A stretch of DNA of 64,000 nucleotides from Paraburkholderia antibiotica (GTDB lineage: Bacteria; Pseudomonadota; Gammaproteobacteria; Burkholderiales; Burkholderiaceae), in assembly GCF_012927125.1 (NCBI RefSeq), contig NZ_JABBFZ010000025.1:26011-90010 (forward strand), written 5' to 3'. Position numbers and translations under genes: made by a program. The notes below the pieces were generated by a model. It saw only the letters and a program-made list of their open reading frames with translations. It was not told the DNA's origin and searched no databases. Shown piece by piece: positions 1 through 9,063 of the stretch. Positions within the stretch are counted from its first letter, which is position 1. Each line of letters begins with the position of its first letter.

Positions 1-222
1 AGTCCCGATCGCACGGTCTGCGGCGGCGTCAGTCCGTACCGCTACGCGCCGAATCCGCTCACGTGGTGCAATCCACTCGGCGGCGCGCAGCCTCGGACGC
101 TGCCGCACGTCGCCGGTACGGAAGCGTCATGCACCGATGTCGCGCCGGACCCGGCTCAACAGATTGCCGCCCTGGTCGAACAGCTCGACGACGTAGGCGG
201 TCGGGATCCGCTCAAGCTCTGA
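1..222 (+). pseudogene. C-terminal remnant of an Rhs-family protein (partial, runs off the left edge)
   Basis: The forward frame open from base 1 encodes PYRYAPNPLTWCNPLGG. This matches the end of the Rhs core, whose usual form is YxYxPNPLxxxDPLGL, the signature just before the variable toxin tip. The D of DPLG is replaced by N. From about base 100 the frame carries no recognisable toxin and ends at 220-222. The last ~95 bases lie antisense over the well-conserved end of the glycosyltransferase gene, so the apparent tip is probably read-through into foreign sequence. I infer a truncated Rhs gene (T6SS effector or orphan Rhs) whose own tip and immunity gene were lost. The N-terminal part lies outside the window. 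Confidence 0.6.
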
Positions 223-1539
223 TTCGAAGTCAAGATGAAAGTCGAGCCACTCGCCTTTCCGATATCGCAAAAGGTGGCTCGTATCGATGACTTCTTGGTG
301 CAGCACGGATTCGTTGCTGTCGTAGACGGTGACGGAGGCCGACATCGCGGCAGAGAGCGCTGGTGACGTTTGCTCGATGGCGAGTGTGGTCGCATGCTTG
401 TCGAAGCCCTTCTGATGTACACCGACCCGCACGTCGTTTGCACGTTGCAGCGACGTTTTCCATACCGCCTCATCTGGACGTTGCACGCCTGGTACAGGTA
501 AATCATGCTTGAGCACGGCGGGCTGCACGCCACGCCACGCGAAACTGATACCCGCATAGGCCTCATATTCGGCGAGCGTGCGTTCGGCTCCAAGTCCGTA
601 TTTGCCGAAATGCTCCGCAGCCGTCGTTTCACCATCGACGCCGAGCAATGCGCGATTGCGCTGGAACGAGCGCTCGTTGCGTTCAAGCCAGTGCTCGCTG
701 ATGTCACCACGTGTCTTGGCCTCGTGCGTGTGGTCGTTCCACATCTTGACCCGATAGGCGCGCTTGTATTCGTGCCATCCGATCAGCCGATGCGGGCTGT
801 ACAGATCGTAGCCATGCGTGAATGCGCGAACCGCGATCGAAATTTCCTCTCCGTGGAAAAAGTAGCCGGGGTCGTGCTGAACCGTTTCGGCAAAGTGGCC
901 ATCGGCAAATGCGAAGTGCGCGCTGTAGAAGCGCGAGCGTACCGGCCGCGTGCGCATGCTCCAGTCCGACAGCGTCTGTGAGCGAAATAGCACGACCCCC
1001 TCCGCGCTGAAGCGCGAGTAGACCATGATGCGTGGTTCGTCACTTTTCCGCGCGTCGTCGTTGTCCGGGTCGTACATCGGCAAATAAGTGGTCAGCAGCG
1101 GCTTCGGACTTTCGTCGCGCAACGATTCGAGCATGTCGATCACAAGCGTGTCCCATGCGTCGACAAAGCGATGGTGTGAGTCGAGCTGCAACGTATAACG
1201 CTCGCCGCCATAACGCTGCTGGAGCAGGTTACGCGCCCAGCACGCACCTTGCGTCAGCAGGTGCGGCACGTCGATCAGTTCGATCTTCGCGTCGCAGTAA
1301 GCCAGGTGCTGGATGGCCCAGCCGTCGACCCGTTCCTTCCGCCATTTGCCGAAGCCCCGACGCCAGAAATCCGCGATCGTTTCGTCGGCTGCGTGCTGCC
1401 AGCACACGACGATGCGCAGCAGATCCGGCCTCTTCGCATGATGGATCAGATCGAGTAGGGTGGGGATCAACTGCGAATCGCGATAACTCGCGATCTGCAC
1501 GAAGATCGAATCTGGCTGGGGGGCGGGTAGAGCGGCCAT
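127..1539 (-). CDS. GlcNAc-type glycosyltransferase (PF11397-like)
   Basis: 470 residues, no signal peptide. The N-terminus (SIFVQIASYRDSQLIPTL, about residues 11-28) and the DSHHRF motif near residue 120 match the Glycosyltransferase (GlcNAc) family, which contains the eukaryotic Skp1 GlcNAc-transferases and many bacterial members. DSH is the expected DXD-like nucleotide-sugar/metal site. A HGEE motif near residue 230 also fits. It is predicted to be a cytoplasmic transferase of a sugar, perhaps GlcNAc, to an unknown acceptor. It lies 40 bp downstream of the adhesin-like gene on the same strand, at the end of the T6SS operon, so co-transcription is likely. Modification of a surface or secreted protein is an inference only. 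No convincing ribosome binding site precedes the chosen ATG. Confidence 0.75.
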   Translation of the reverse strand: MAALPAPQPDSIFVQIASYRDSQLIPTLLDLIHHAKRPDLLRIVVCWQHAADETIADFWRRGFGKWRKERVDGWAIQHLAYCDAKIELIDVPHLLTQGACWARNLLQQRYGGERYTLQLDSHHRFVDAWDTLVIDMLESLRDESPKPLLTTYLPMYDPDNDDARKSDEPRIMVYSRFSAEGVVLFRSQTLSDWSMRTRPVRSRFYSAHFAFADGHFAETVQHDPGYFFHGEEISIAVRAFTHGYDLYSPHRLIGWHEYKRAYRVKMWNDHTHEAKTRGDISEHWLERNERSFQRNRALLGVDGETTAAEHFGKYGLGAERTLAEYEAYAGISFAWRGVQPAVLKHDLPVPGVQRPDEAVWKTSLQRANDVRVGVHQKGFDKHATTLAIEQTSPALSAAMSASVTVYDSNESVLHQEVIDTSHLLRYRKGEWLDFHLDFESELERIPTAYVVELFDQGGNLLSRVRRDIGA

Positions 1540-1579
1540 GCGGGTCGACGTTATGGGAAGGTTGTAGCCGGTAGCCGGC

Positions 1580-2590
1580 TTAGAGAATGGTCATGGTGAT
1601 CGTTGCGGTTGCCTGAATCTTGCCGGCGGTGGGCGTGACGGAACCGACGCGCAGCACCGTCGCTTCCAGTTCGAACGGCGACTGCATGTTGCCGTTGGGT
1701 GTATGGACGAGGGTGCTACCCGGATTGTTGGGCTTCAGGATCGTGCTGCTGGACACCTCTCGCAGACGGATGGCGAGATTGTTCGCGCCCGTGTTCTGCA
1801 GCATGCTGCTGTCGTTCGTGTCTGGCGTGCCGGAAAGCACGGCGGTGATGGAGGCAGGTGGCGTGGGTCCGGTGCAGAGCACGGTAAAGTCGACCGGTTG
1901 CGTTGGCCCCGCGGTGGTCGATACATCGGTGGGACCGAACGTGCCGAAGTCGATGTTCAGCGTGCTGGTGTTGACCGAGCAACTCGGCAGCACCTTCACG
2001 TTGATGCTGCCACCTGTGATCAGTACCACCTGACTGCCGTCGCCATTGGCCGTACCGCCGCCAATCGTGCCGAATATCACGTTCACGTTGCTGGCGATGT
2101 CGCCGGTCTTCACCAGTTCGATATTGAATTGCGAGCCAACGCCGAAACGGCCATAAATGATCTGGTTGACTTCGCCCGCCGCAAACGTCGAGGTGAACGG
2201 CAGGGCCGAATTGGTGCCGCTCAGACGCAGATAATTCACCCGAAAGCCGACGCCTGGTATGTTGGTGTTATAGACACCCGATACCGACGAGGGCGTTGCA
2301 TTCAGATAGTCGAACGCGACGGTGCCGCCGTTCAGGCAGTTTGCGAAATTGGCATACACGCCATACGAGGGCTGTAGACCCGTGGCGATTACCGAACCGA
2401 TCGGCAGACCTGGGTCGATCGTTACTGAAGTTTCCTGGAACGGGATGTTGACGACGGTCTGTTGTGCCGCGAGGTAGCCTTGCGAGATCAGATCGGTAAT
2501 ATCGGATTGTTGCAGCTGGACGCAGGAGGCGAATGTGAGACGCGAGATCGCGAAGCACATCAGAACGAGAACCTGAGCGAGTCTTTTCAT
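1580..2590 (-). CDS. Orphan two-domain fimbrial tip adhesin-like protein
   Basis: 336 residues from the ATG at 2590, chosen because MKRLAQVLVLMCFAISRLTFA is a clean Sec signal peptide; an upstream ATG at 2620 would add ten residues. Residues ~22-170 form an adhesin-like domain with two Cys. Residues ~195-336 look like a pilin domain: an initial Cys in LPSCSV, a second Cys in VLCTG, and the alternating C-terminal strand ATATITMTIL. This layout is that of chaperone-usher tip adhesins such as FimH. No chaperone, usher or major pilin is in the window. It sits 87 bp after tssA and 40 bp before a glycosyltransferase on the same strand. Adhesin function is a family-level inference. Confidence 0.7.
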   Translation of the reverse strand: MKRLAQVLVLMCFAISRLTFASCVQLQQSDITDLISQGYLAAQQTVVNIPFQETSVTIDPGLPIGSVIATGLQPSYGVYANFANCLNGGTVAFDYLNATPSSVSGVYNTNIPGVGFRVNYLRLSGTNSALPFTSTFAAGEVNQIIYGRFGVGSQFNIELVKTGDIASNVNVIFGTIGGGTANGDGSQVVLITGGSINVKVLPSCSVNTSTLNIDFGTFGPTDVSTTAGPTQPVDFTVLCTGPTPPASITAVLSGTPDTNDSSMLQNTGANNLAIRLREVSSSTILKPNNPGSTLVHTPNGNMQSPFELEATVLRVGSVTPTAGKIQATATITMTIL

Positions 2591-2677
2591 TGGAAAAATC
2601 TGGGTTGACCAGCGGACCATAAGGGTTCACTGAAAGGTTGGCAGAAGAGCAATCTGCGCAAACGCGTGCCGGTTGCG

Positions 2678-3790
2678 TCAGTTGTCCATCTCGTCCCATT
2701 TAGCCAGCAGGTCGGCCGGAATAACATGGGCGAGTTCCGAAAAACGCTTGCCGACCATGCGCTCCGATTGACGCAGCAGCACGATGACAGGACTGCTCGG
2801 CTCGTTCTGCTCGAACCAGATGCGCGTTTCCTGAATGGCGGCGAGTGCGCTCCAGCGGTCGACGGGTGGTGCGGTGGGAGGCGGTGCCATCGACGATGCG
2901 GCGAAAGGCGGCGCGGCTGGTGCGTCGGGCTGCGATGTCGGCGCAGCCGCGGCCGTGGGCGTCGGCGTGCCGGTAGTCCCAGCGTTGGCTACCGGCGTTG
3001 CATCGTTGGCAGCCTGTTCATCGGCTCGCGCGATGGGGGGCGTGCTGGCGCTGCCGCCATCGAGCCGCGTTTGCGCGAACGGCTGCAACAATCGCGACAG
3101 CGCGCTCAGGTCGGGCGCGTCGCCGCCAAGGGTCGTGTCGCACCACGCGACGATGCTCGCGATCAGACGCTGCGCGTCGGCGAACGCGGCGACGGCCGCA
3201 TCACGCCGTCCCCACAGCTCCTTCAGCAGCCGTGCAGTCGATTCCGGCGCGAGCGTGTCTTTCTGGCGCGGCAGCGCAAACGACTTTTCGATATCGCGCA
3301 AATGCAGCTGCGCACCGGCGGCCTTGGGCAGCGCGATGTCGCGTGCATCGGCGAGCGCACCGTCGGGATCGGCCAGTGCCGCGATCGCATTCGCGTACAT
3401 GACCGGGTCGCGCTCGCCGTCGAAGACCGGTAACGGATGCAGCGCTTCCCCATAGCGTTCGAGCAGCGCCTGCAGAAGCGCGAGCCCGTCGCGCAGGCCG
3501 GCCGCGCCGTCGAGTCGCATCCGGCAGCGCAGCAGAATCACCGCGACGCGAATGTCCTTCGTGCGCAGCAGCAGCGCGCGGCAGGCACGCTCGAGCTCCG
3601 GCCAGTTCGCGGGCGGCGGCACATCGACGAAGTCGCCGTACTGCGCCTCGATGCGCGGTGCTGCGGCGGCGAGCAGCATGACGAAATCCGGATCGTATTC
3701 GAGGTCGGGGCCGCAGGGCGGCGCGTCGCCGTCGACCGGTTCGAGCAGATCGACGTAACGCAGTGCGGACGCGGACAAAGGGACGTTCAT
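2678..3790 (-). CDS. tssA: T6SS assembly protein TssA (ImpA N-terminal family)
   Basis: 370 residues. The first ~130 residues carry the ImpA_N pattern: DAPPCGPDLEYDPDF near residue 20, then NWPELERACRALLLRTKDIRVA. A Pro/Ala-rich linker (about residues 225-300) follows, then a conserved C-terminal block, ERMVGKRFSELAHVIPADLL. TssA docks on the baseplate-membrane complex and primes tail-tube and sheath polymerisation in the cytoplasm. It is the last conserved T6SS gene of this operon, 17 bp after tssG. The downstream gene is an adhesin-like protein, an unusual neighbour. Identification is secure at family level; this is a short TssA subtype. Confidence 0.9.
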   Translation of the reverse strand: MNVPLSASALRYVDLLEPVDGDAPPCGPDLEYDPDFVMLLAAAAPRIEAQYGDFVDVPPPANWPELERACRALLLRTKDIRVAVILLRCRMRLDGAAGLRDGLALLQALLERYGEALHPLPVFDGERDPVMYANAIAALADPDGALADARDIALPKAAGAQLHLRDIEKSFALPRQKDTLAPESTARLLKELWGRRDAAVAAFADAQRLIASIVAWCDTTLGGDAPDLSALSRLLQPFAQTRLDGGSASTPPIARADEQAANDATPVANAGTTGTPTPTAAAAPTSQPDAPAAPPFAASSMAPPPTAPPVDRWSALAAIQETRIWFEQNEPSSPVIVLLRQSERMVGKRFSELAHVIPADLLAKWDEMDN

Positions 3791-3807
3791 CGGCTAAAAC
3801 TCCAGGA

Positions 3808-4860
3808 TCAGTCGTTGTATTGCTCGGGCTCGAACACCATGCCGACAACCGGCTGTTCGTCCAGCGATTCGCCGAGCCATGTCGAATAGCCGAGCCGTTG
3901 GTCGCTGCCGGTGCGCGCGGGCGGCGCCGCTCGCGGCTTGACCAGCAGCTTGACCTCCCACGCGTATTCGTGGCCGACGAAGGCGCGTACCCATTCGACG
4001 AAGGTCGGCAAGTCCTCGCCGTGCGGGGTGAGGCGTAGGTATTGATCGAGGTCGAGCGGACCCACTACGAGCCGGAACTTGTGTTGCCGGTCCGGAATCG
4101 CCTCGCCGAGCTGCGCACATTCGCCGACGATTGCCGCCGGTCCGGGCAGGCCGAGCTTCGTGTGCTCCGAGGCGGACAGCAGGATCCAGTGCGGGACGAA
4201 CTCCTCGACGGTCATCGGCACGCCGAAGTAATGCGACAGCGTGGCGGCGATGCCGTCCGGATTGCGTGCCTCGCGCACGAGATGTGCCGCCGCGCTGTAG
4301 CGCGCATGGGTCGACAGACAGGACAGCCGCGCCTCGGCCGGGTCGACGCCGCTCAGAGTCGCGACATAGAACGAGAAGGTTTCGCCGCCGGGCCGGTCGA
4401 GCGATGCGGTGGCCTGCGCCGACGCCCACGCGCGATAGAACTGCGATAGCGCGCGGTGATGGAACAGGTCGACGAGCTCCACGAGCGCGTGATCCTGATG
4501 GCTCTCGATCCGGCTGTAGGCCAGCTCGGTCATGTGCAGCGGCAGCGGCCCCTGCGGTCCCCACAGGCCGAGCCCGAACAGGCGCACGTCGAGGCGGCCG
4601 TCGCGCGCGCCCAGCGCTGCGATTTCGCGCGGCGCGAACGCGAGCGTCGGTTGCTGGCCGATCCGGAACGGCTCTTCCTGCGGCAGGCTAGCGGTGCCTG
4701 GTAATGGCATCTGCGGATCGCGCGCGGAGATCGCGCGCAGCAGGCTCAGGAAGCCGGACTGCCACGGCGTATGCGGGTCGAACCACGCACCGAGCGATTG
4801 CGGATCGAGCGGCGATTGCCGCGGCGCGATGGCGCCGCCATACGATGTGTTCATGCTCAT
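3808..4860 (-). CDS. tssG: T6SS baseplate protein TssG
   Basis: 350 residues. Hallmarks of TssG (VasB/ImpH): FLSLLRAISARDPQMPLPGTA near the N-terminus, then FGLGLWGPQGPLPLHMTELAYSR, then a Leu-rich FYRAWASAQ helix. TssG joins TssE, TssF and TssK in the baseplate wedge that docks the contractile tail on the membrane complex. The start is fixed by an ATGA overlap: the ATG at 4858-4860 shares bases with the tssF stop at 4857-4859. A longer open frame upstream (to 5262) lies entirely inside tssF and is not used. Confidence 0.93.
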   Translation of the reverse strand: MSMNTSYGGAIAPRQSPLDPQSLGAWFDPHTPWQSGFLSLLRAISARDPQMPLPGTASLPQEEPFRIGQQPTLAFAPREIAALGARDGRLDVRLFGLGLWGPQGPLPLHMTELAYSRIESHQDHALVELVDLFHHRALSQFYRAWASAQATASLDRPGGETFSFYVATLSGVDPAEARLSCLSTHARYSAAAHLVREARNPDGIAATLSHYFGVPMTVEEFVPHWILLSASEHTKLGLPGPAAIVGECAQLGEAIPDRQHKFRLVVGPLDLDQYLRLTPHGEDLPTFVEWVRAFVGHEYAWEVKLLVKPRAAPPARTGSDQRLGYSTWLGESLDEQPVVGMVFEPEQYND

Positions 4861-6737
4861 ACCGCGCCGCGTCCGCCCATGCGCGGATGCCATTGCGTGA
4901 TCAAGCCGCGCTGCATCGAGCGAAGTTCGGTTTCGGTGAACACGTTGATCGATACGTGACGCGCGAGGTAGTGCTCGAGCACGAGGCCGAACAGATACGG
5001 GCTGACGCCGGAGAAGCCGGTTTCGTCGACCGTCAGTTCGCAGCGCACGCCACGGCCGTAGACAAGCAGCCCCTGACCGGGCAGACGCCGCACGACGGGT
5101 TCGGTGCGCGCGCCGACGAGCGCTTCGATCTGCCGCGCCTGCTCGTGCTCGCCCGGCGTGATGAAAAGACGGAGCATGTTGCGCAGCGCCTGGCCGCCAT
5201 CGCCGTGATCGAGTTCTGCGAGCGGCATGTAGTTGAAGCTCAACTGACGGATCAAACGCCACGCGGTTTCGCCGCTCGCGTACGGCGCGCGCGGTGCGCT
5301 CGGCGCATGCACGAGCCGCACGCCTTCGACCGGTACCGAGTCGGGCATGGTCAGATCGGCTTTGCCGTTGCGCGGAATCAGGCGCGGCAGGTCGCGATTC
5401 GTGAGCCAGGCGTCGACGGACAGGTAACGGATGTCGTCGGCGTAGGGCGCCTCCGCCTGATCGACCAGCGACACGTAGACCTCGGTGCCGATATATGGCG
5501 TGCGCGTGCCGTACTTACGCGTGTTGGCCGACAGCGCACGTTGTTCGCGGCGCACCGAGAAATAGCGGCCGTGATTGCCGACGTCGCTATGCAGCGTTTG
5601 ATAGAGCGGATTGAAGTCGACTTCGACCGCCGTCGCGGTCTTCTTGCCCATCGCGCGCAATACGGAAAAGATCTCGTAGTCGAGCGGGCGTGTACGGTCG
5701 GCGAGCAGATGGAAATCGGTCTGCGCGCGATTGATTTCGACCCGGTCGGTGCGCCTCGGAAACAGATTGATGATCGGCGTGCAGAACAGCAGGAAGCGCG
5801 ACGCGTCGACGTGCGTGGCCAACTCCTCCGGCAGGCGATCGAGCAGCAGGACGATCTCGGCTTCATTGCTGTCCACGCGCGACAGCCCCGGGGCGAGTTG
5901 CGTTAGCGCGAAGAAATAGAAACGCTGACGGCACGCGAAATACTCCTGCAACAGATTGTGGCCGTGGAACGTGTTCCATGTGAGCGGCAGCAGCCCCTGA
6001 TTGGCCTGCAGACCTTCGAACTCAACCGGCGATTTCGCGACCACGTGTCCTTCGTCGCGCGACGCGCCGAACCGGCGCACCACCGCGGCGACGCTGCCGG
6101 CGTGAATCAGCTCGAACAGATGCGACGCGATGCGCTCGTCGCCGCCGAGGTAGATCGGCAGGCGGTCGAAATTGGCCATCTGGTTGAAGGTGATCTCGCC
6201 GGTCGTGCGCAGGCGTAGACGCAGCGCGCCGCGCAATTGCTGATGCGGCAGCAGATGACGGTCGGTGTTCGGGATATCGGGCGGCACGGCGGTGAGCCGT
6301 GCTTCGGCGATTTCGATCGGCCGCAACGTGACGTCCTGACTGCTGCGGAATTCGCAAGCGGTCTGCTCGCCGGGCGGAATCGCCGAGCGCAGGATGCTGT
6401 GGCGCGGCACCACCACGCCCTTTGTAAACGTGCCCTCGCTCAGACTCGGCCGCAGTTGCGCAACGGCAATGGACGGTGTGGGCGCGACGTAATTCGGATA
6501 GACCACTTCGAGCAGCCGCTGCGTGAAGCGCGGAAATTCGGCGTCGAGCTTGATCTGGGTGCGCGCCGACGTGAAGCAGAACGCCTCGATCAGGCGCTCC
6601 ACGTACGGATCGGCGACCTCGATGCCGTTCATGCCGAGGCGGCGCGCGATCTTCGGGTGCTGCGCGGCGAATTCGCCGGCCATCTCCCGCATGTAGGTCA
6701 GTTCGCGGTTGTAGTAGTCGAGGAATTGCGGTTCCAT
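4857..6737 (-). CDS. tssF: T6SS baseplate protein TssF
   Basis: 626 residues, the usual size for TssF (VasA/ImpG). The N-terminus MEPQFLDYYNRELTYMREMAGEFAA is diagnostic, followed by RRLGMNGIEVADPYVERLIEAFCF. The C-terminal QGLLVYGRGVRCELTVDET and FGLVLEHYLARHVSINVFTET are also typical. It forms the main body of the baseplate wedge with TssE and TssG. The start at 6737 (MEPQF) lies one base past the tssE stop, indicating translational coupling; thirteen extra upstream residues in the open frame are not family-like. Confidence 0.95.
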   Translation of the reverse strand: MEPQFLDYYNRELTYMREMAGEFAAQHPKIARRLGMNGIEVADPYVERLIEAFCFTSARTQIKLDAEFPRFTQRLLEVVYPNYVAPTPSIAVAQLRPSLSEGTFTKGVVVPRHSILRSAIPPGEQTACEFRSSQDVTLRPIEIAEARLTAVPPDIPNTDRHLLPHQQLRGALRLRLRTTGEITFNQMANFDRLPIYLGGDERIASHLFELIHAGSVAAVVRRFGASRDEGHVVAKSPVEFEGLQANQGLLPLTWNTFHGHNLLQEYFACRQRFYFFALTQLAPGLSRVDSNEAEIVLLLDRLPEELATHVDASRFLLFCTPIINLFPRRTDRVEINRAQTDFHLLADRTRPLDYEIFSVLRAMGKKTATAVEVDFNPLYQTLHSDVGNHGRYFSVRREQRALSANTRKYGTRTPYIGTEVYVSLVDQAEAPYADDIRYLSVDAWLTNRDLPRLIPRNGKADLTMPDSVPVEGVRLVHAPSAPRAPYASGETAWRLIRQLSFNYMPLAELDHGDGGQALRNMLRLFITPGEHEQARQIEALVGARTEPVVRRLPGQGLLVYGRGVRCELTVDETGFSGVSPYLFGLVLEHYLARHVSINVFTETELRSMQRGLITQWHPRMGGRGAV

Positions 6738-6738
6738 G

Positions 6739-7257
6739 TCAGTGCCCCCGACGCGAGTCCGTCGCGAACGTGACATGGTTCGTTTCGATGTCGAACGTAC
6801 TCTGGACGCGGAATTCGAGCGGATAGGGCGACCAGTGCATCAGCCCGCTGATTTCAAGGATCAACTGGTTGTAGCGGATCGGATCCGTGCTGTGCAATGG
6901 CCGGATGCGCAGCGCGTCTGGAATCAGGCGTGGCTCGAAGCGAATAATCGCGGTGAGCACGCTCTTCTCGACGGTTTCCCAACTGCGGTTGGTGACGTAG
7001 CTGCCGGATAGCGCGGCAATGCCGTAGTTGACGACCGAACTGGCTGCGGCCTCGAACCGCGTTGTGTCGAAATCGTCGTCAAGGTTCGTCGTATTGAGCA
7101 ACAGACTCAGGTCGCGCTGGATGATGCGGTGCATGCGCTCGGCATCGGGCGCATAGGCGTTCGGGTGCTCGGTTTGCCGCTGCGGCGCATCGTCGAGCAG
7201 ACGATCGATCAGCGAGGGCAGATAGACCTGCCGATGGCGGATGTCGGACACACTCAT
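6739..7257 (-). CDS. tssE: T6SS baseplate protein TssE (gp25-like)
   Basis: 172 residues with the gp25/GPW lysozyme-like fold: PSLIDRLLDD near the N-terminus, RDLSLLLNTTN, VVNYGIAALSGSY and IIRFEPRLIPDAL. TssE corresponds to T4 gp25 and nucleates sheath assembly on the baseplate. The ATG at 7255-7257 overlaps the tagJ stop as ATGA, and the stop is one base from the tssF start, so tagJ-tssE-tssF form one coupled unit. In many T6SS loci tssE follows hcp; here hcp is absent. Confidence 0.93.
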   Translation of the reverse strand: MSVSDIRHRQVYLPSLIDRLLDDAPQRQTEHPNAYAPDAERMHRIIQRDLSLLLNTTNLDDDFDTTRFEAAASSVVNYGIAALSGSYVTNRSWETVEKSVLTAIIRFEPRLIPDALRIRPLHSTDPIRYNQLILEISGLMHWSPYPLEFRVQSTFDIETNHVTFATDSRRGH

Positions 7258-8090
7258 GGCCGTTCGTCGTAAAGGAAGCGGCATTCGCCGAGTTCGAGCA
7301 GGCCGAAGTCGCCGTTGTTGGTGCTCCAGGTTTTTTGGCCGAGTGCGAGCACGCCTGTTTCGCCGATGTCCTGCCACGTGGTTTCGCGCGCGAGTCTGAT
7401 TGCGCTCGGACCGCTTTCGGAACCCGGGTAACGTATCGGCAAATAGCCGCGCAGCACGGTAGCGTTGCGCAGGCCTACCATCGCCGAGCGCCAGATGAGA
7501 TCGGTCAGGCCGGTTACCGGACCGAGCGTCAGCGATTTGATTGCGTCGAACGGAATCCAGCGATAGCCGCCCGCGACGGCCAGTTCGCACACGGGGCCGA
7601 GCCGGCTGTCGCTGTCGCTAAGCCATTCGAACGCGCCGATTTGTGCGCTTTCGCCGCGCGTGGTCGGCGCCTCGCTAAAGGCGGCGCGCCGTAGTTGGTC
7701 GGCGGCGAGCAGATTGCCCTTGCCGAGTTCGGCGTTGGCCTGCACCAGCGTATTGACCCATGCGGGTAGCGGCTCGATCTCGCCCGGCGTGCGTTGGCCA
7801 GCGAATACCTCGGTGCGGAACATTTCGCTCTGGATCAGCCCGCGATACATCTGCGCACGTGACGTGCCTTCGGGTTCGAGCGTGGCCCACGTCTGCAACT
7901 GTCGCAGCGCGCGGTCCCATTCGCCGTCGAGACACAGCAGTTCGAACAGCAGCCAGCGCTCGCGCACATTCGACGGATGTTTGCGCACGTGATCGATGGT
8001 GCGCGCTTTCAGTTCGCTCAGGCTCAGCGTATCGAGCAGGCCGTGGAGGGTTGCCGCGGCGGAGGTGGGCAGATCAGCGTTTGGGGTCAT
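7254..8090 (-). CDS. tagJ: T6SS accessory protein TagJ (ImpE family)
   Basis: 278 residues. The N-terminal half is a TPR-like helical array (HVRKHPSNVRERWLLFELLCLDGEWDRALRQLQ). The C-terminal half carries the ImpE block GGYRWIPFDAIKSLTLGPVTGLTDLIWRSA. In Pseudomonas, HsiE1/TagJ binds the N-terminus of the TssB sheath subunit and assists ClpV-mediated sheath recycling; the same role is inferred here. The start at 8090 overlaps the end of tagK by 17 bp. An open frame extending further upstream lies inside tagK. Its partner clpV is the divergent gene, but no tssB is in the window. Confidence 0.88.
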   Translation of the reverse strand: MTPNADLPTSAAATLHGLLDTLSLSELKARTIDHVRKHPSNVRERWLLFELLCLDGEWDRALRQLQTWATLEPEGTSRAQMYRGLIQSEMFRTEVFAGQRTPGEIEPLPAWVNTLVQANAELGKGNLLAADQLRRAAFSEAPTTRGESAQIGAFEWLSDSDSRLGPVCELAVAGGYRWIPFDAIKSLTLGPVTGLTDLIWRSAMVGLRNATVLRGYLPIRYPGSESGPSAIRLARETTWQDIGETGVLALGQKTWSTNNGDFGLLELGECRFLYDERP

Positions 8091-9063
8091 TGGGGATTTG
8101 AGGGGTTTCGTCTTCGATGGAGTTCGGCATCGGCATATAGCTGTCGACGCTGACCATGTGATGTTCCGCGCGCGCAAGCTGCGCGGTAGGGCTGGCACGA
8201 CGGGCGGACAGGCCGCGCGGAGCCAGCAGCGAGAGGATCTCGTGCGTTGGGTTCGCTTCGAAAATCTGGCCGGCGCCGAAGGTGTCGAGACTGTCGAGCA
8301 ACGTATCGACGTTCTTGCCCTGAGTCAACAGATCGACTACCGATGCTTCGGGTTGCGAACGATTGGTGAGGTCGGCGAAGGTGTCGTGCGGCACGCGGAC
8401 CACTGGGCCGGTGCCGTCCGCGGTGGCGGTTTTCAGTTCGTGCGCGTTACCGTTCTGCTGGCTCAGTAAGGCCCGGCGGTATTCGAGCGTGAGCGCGGCG
8501 AGCGGGTCCGTTTCGTCGGATTCGGCGGCGAAAAACATCGCCATGCCGTCGTGCCCGTCGTCTTCGGGTGGTGTCGGTTCGAGCCCGATCTGTAACAACG
8601 GGTCTTCATCGCAGCCGCCGGCCAGCGCGATCAGATCGCTGAAGTCGCCCGCTGCGGCGAGCGTGGGCTCGATCTTGCCGGGCGGCGGTGCCGCGTCCAG
8701 GTGGTGGGTGACTTCGGCGTGTCCGGAAGAGAGCGATGTTTCGCGCGGCGGTTCCAGTGGCTCGGAAGACAAATCGGACCTCCGTTCAGGTTCGGCGTGC
8801 GGATCTGGGTTGCGGTTGCATGAGCCATGGGCGGCAACGTCGCTATTGTCGGCGCTGTTGCCGGTTGTGCACGACACGAACGCGGTCCTGGTGCACTCAG
8901 CCTCATGGAAGTTCGTTTCACCCATGTCCGACGGATGATTTTCTTGCGCCGCGCACGCGCCGTGCCGCGCTTGCTGCACAACCGGCTCGGTCGTTCTCGC
9001 GAACATCGTGAGTGCGCCGACTTCAAACGGTGAGTTATCCCAACGGACCTGGTAACCGATCAT
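8074..9063 (-). CDS. tagK: T6SS-associated protein TagK
   Basis: 329 residues. The N-terminal ~150 residues are Ser/Glu/Pro-rich and look disordered. The C-terminal half matches the TagK family seen beside Burkholderiales T6SS genes: DPLAALTLEYRRALLSQQ, then VDTLLDSLDTFGAGQIFE, then HEILSLLAPRGLSARRA, ending in HHMVSVDSYMPMPNSIED. Biochemical role unknown; it is a cytoplasmic accessory component. It is the first gene of the minus-strand T6SS operon, facing clpV across a ~300 bp divergent region. The start is uncertain: ATG at 9063 or an internal ATG at 9006. Confidence 0.75.
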   Translation of the reverse strand: MIGYQVRWDNSPFEVGALTMFARTTEPVVQQARHGACAAQENHPSDMGETNFHEAECTRTAFVSCTTGNSADNSDVAAHGSCNRNPDPHAEPERRSDLSSEPLEPPRETSLSSGHAEVTHHLDAAPPPGKIEPTLAAAGDFSDLIALAGGCDEDPLLQIGLEPTPPEDDGHDGMAMFFAAESDETDPLAALTLEYRRALLSQQNGNAHELKTATADGTGPVVRVPHDTFADLTNRSQPEASVVDLLTQGKNVDTLLDSLDTFGAGQIFEANPTHEILSLLAPRGLSARRASPTAQLARAEHHMVSVDSYMPMPNSIEDETPQIPNDPKR

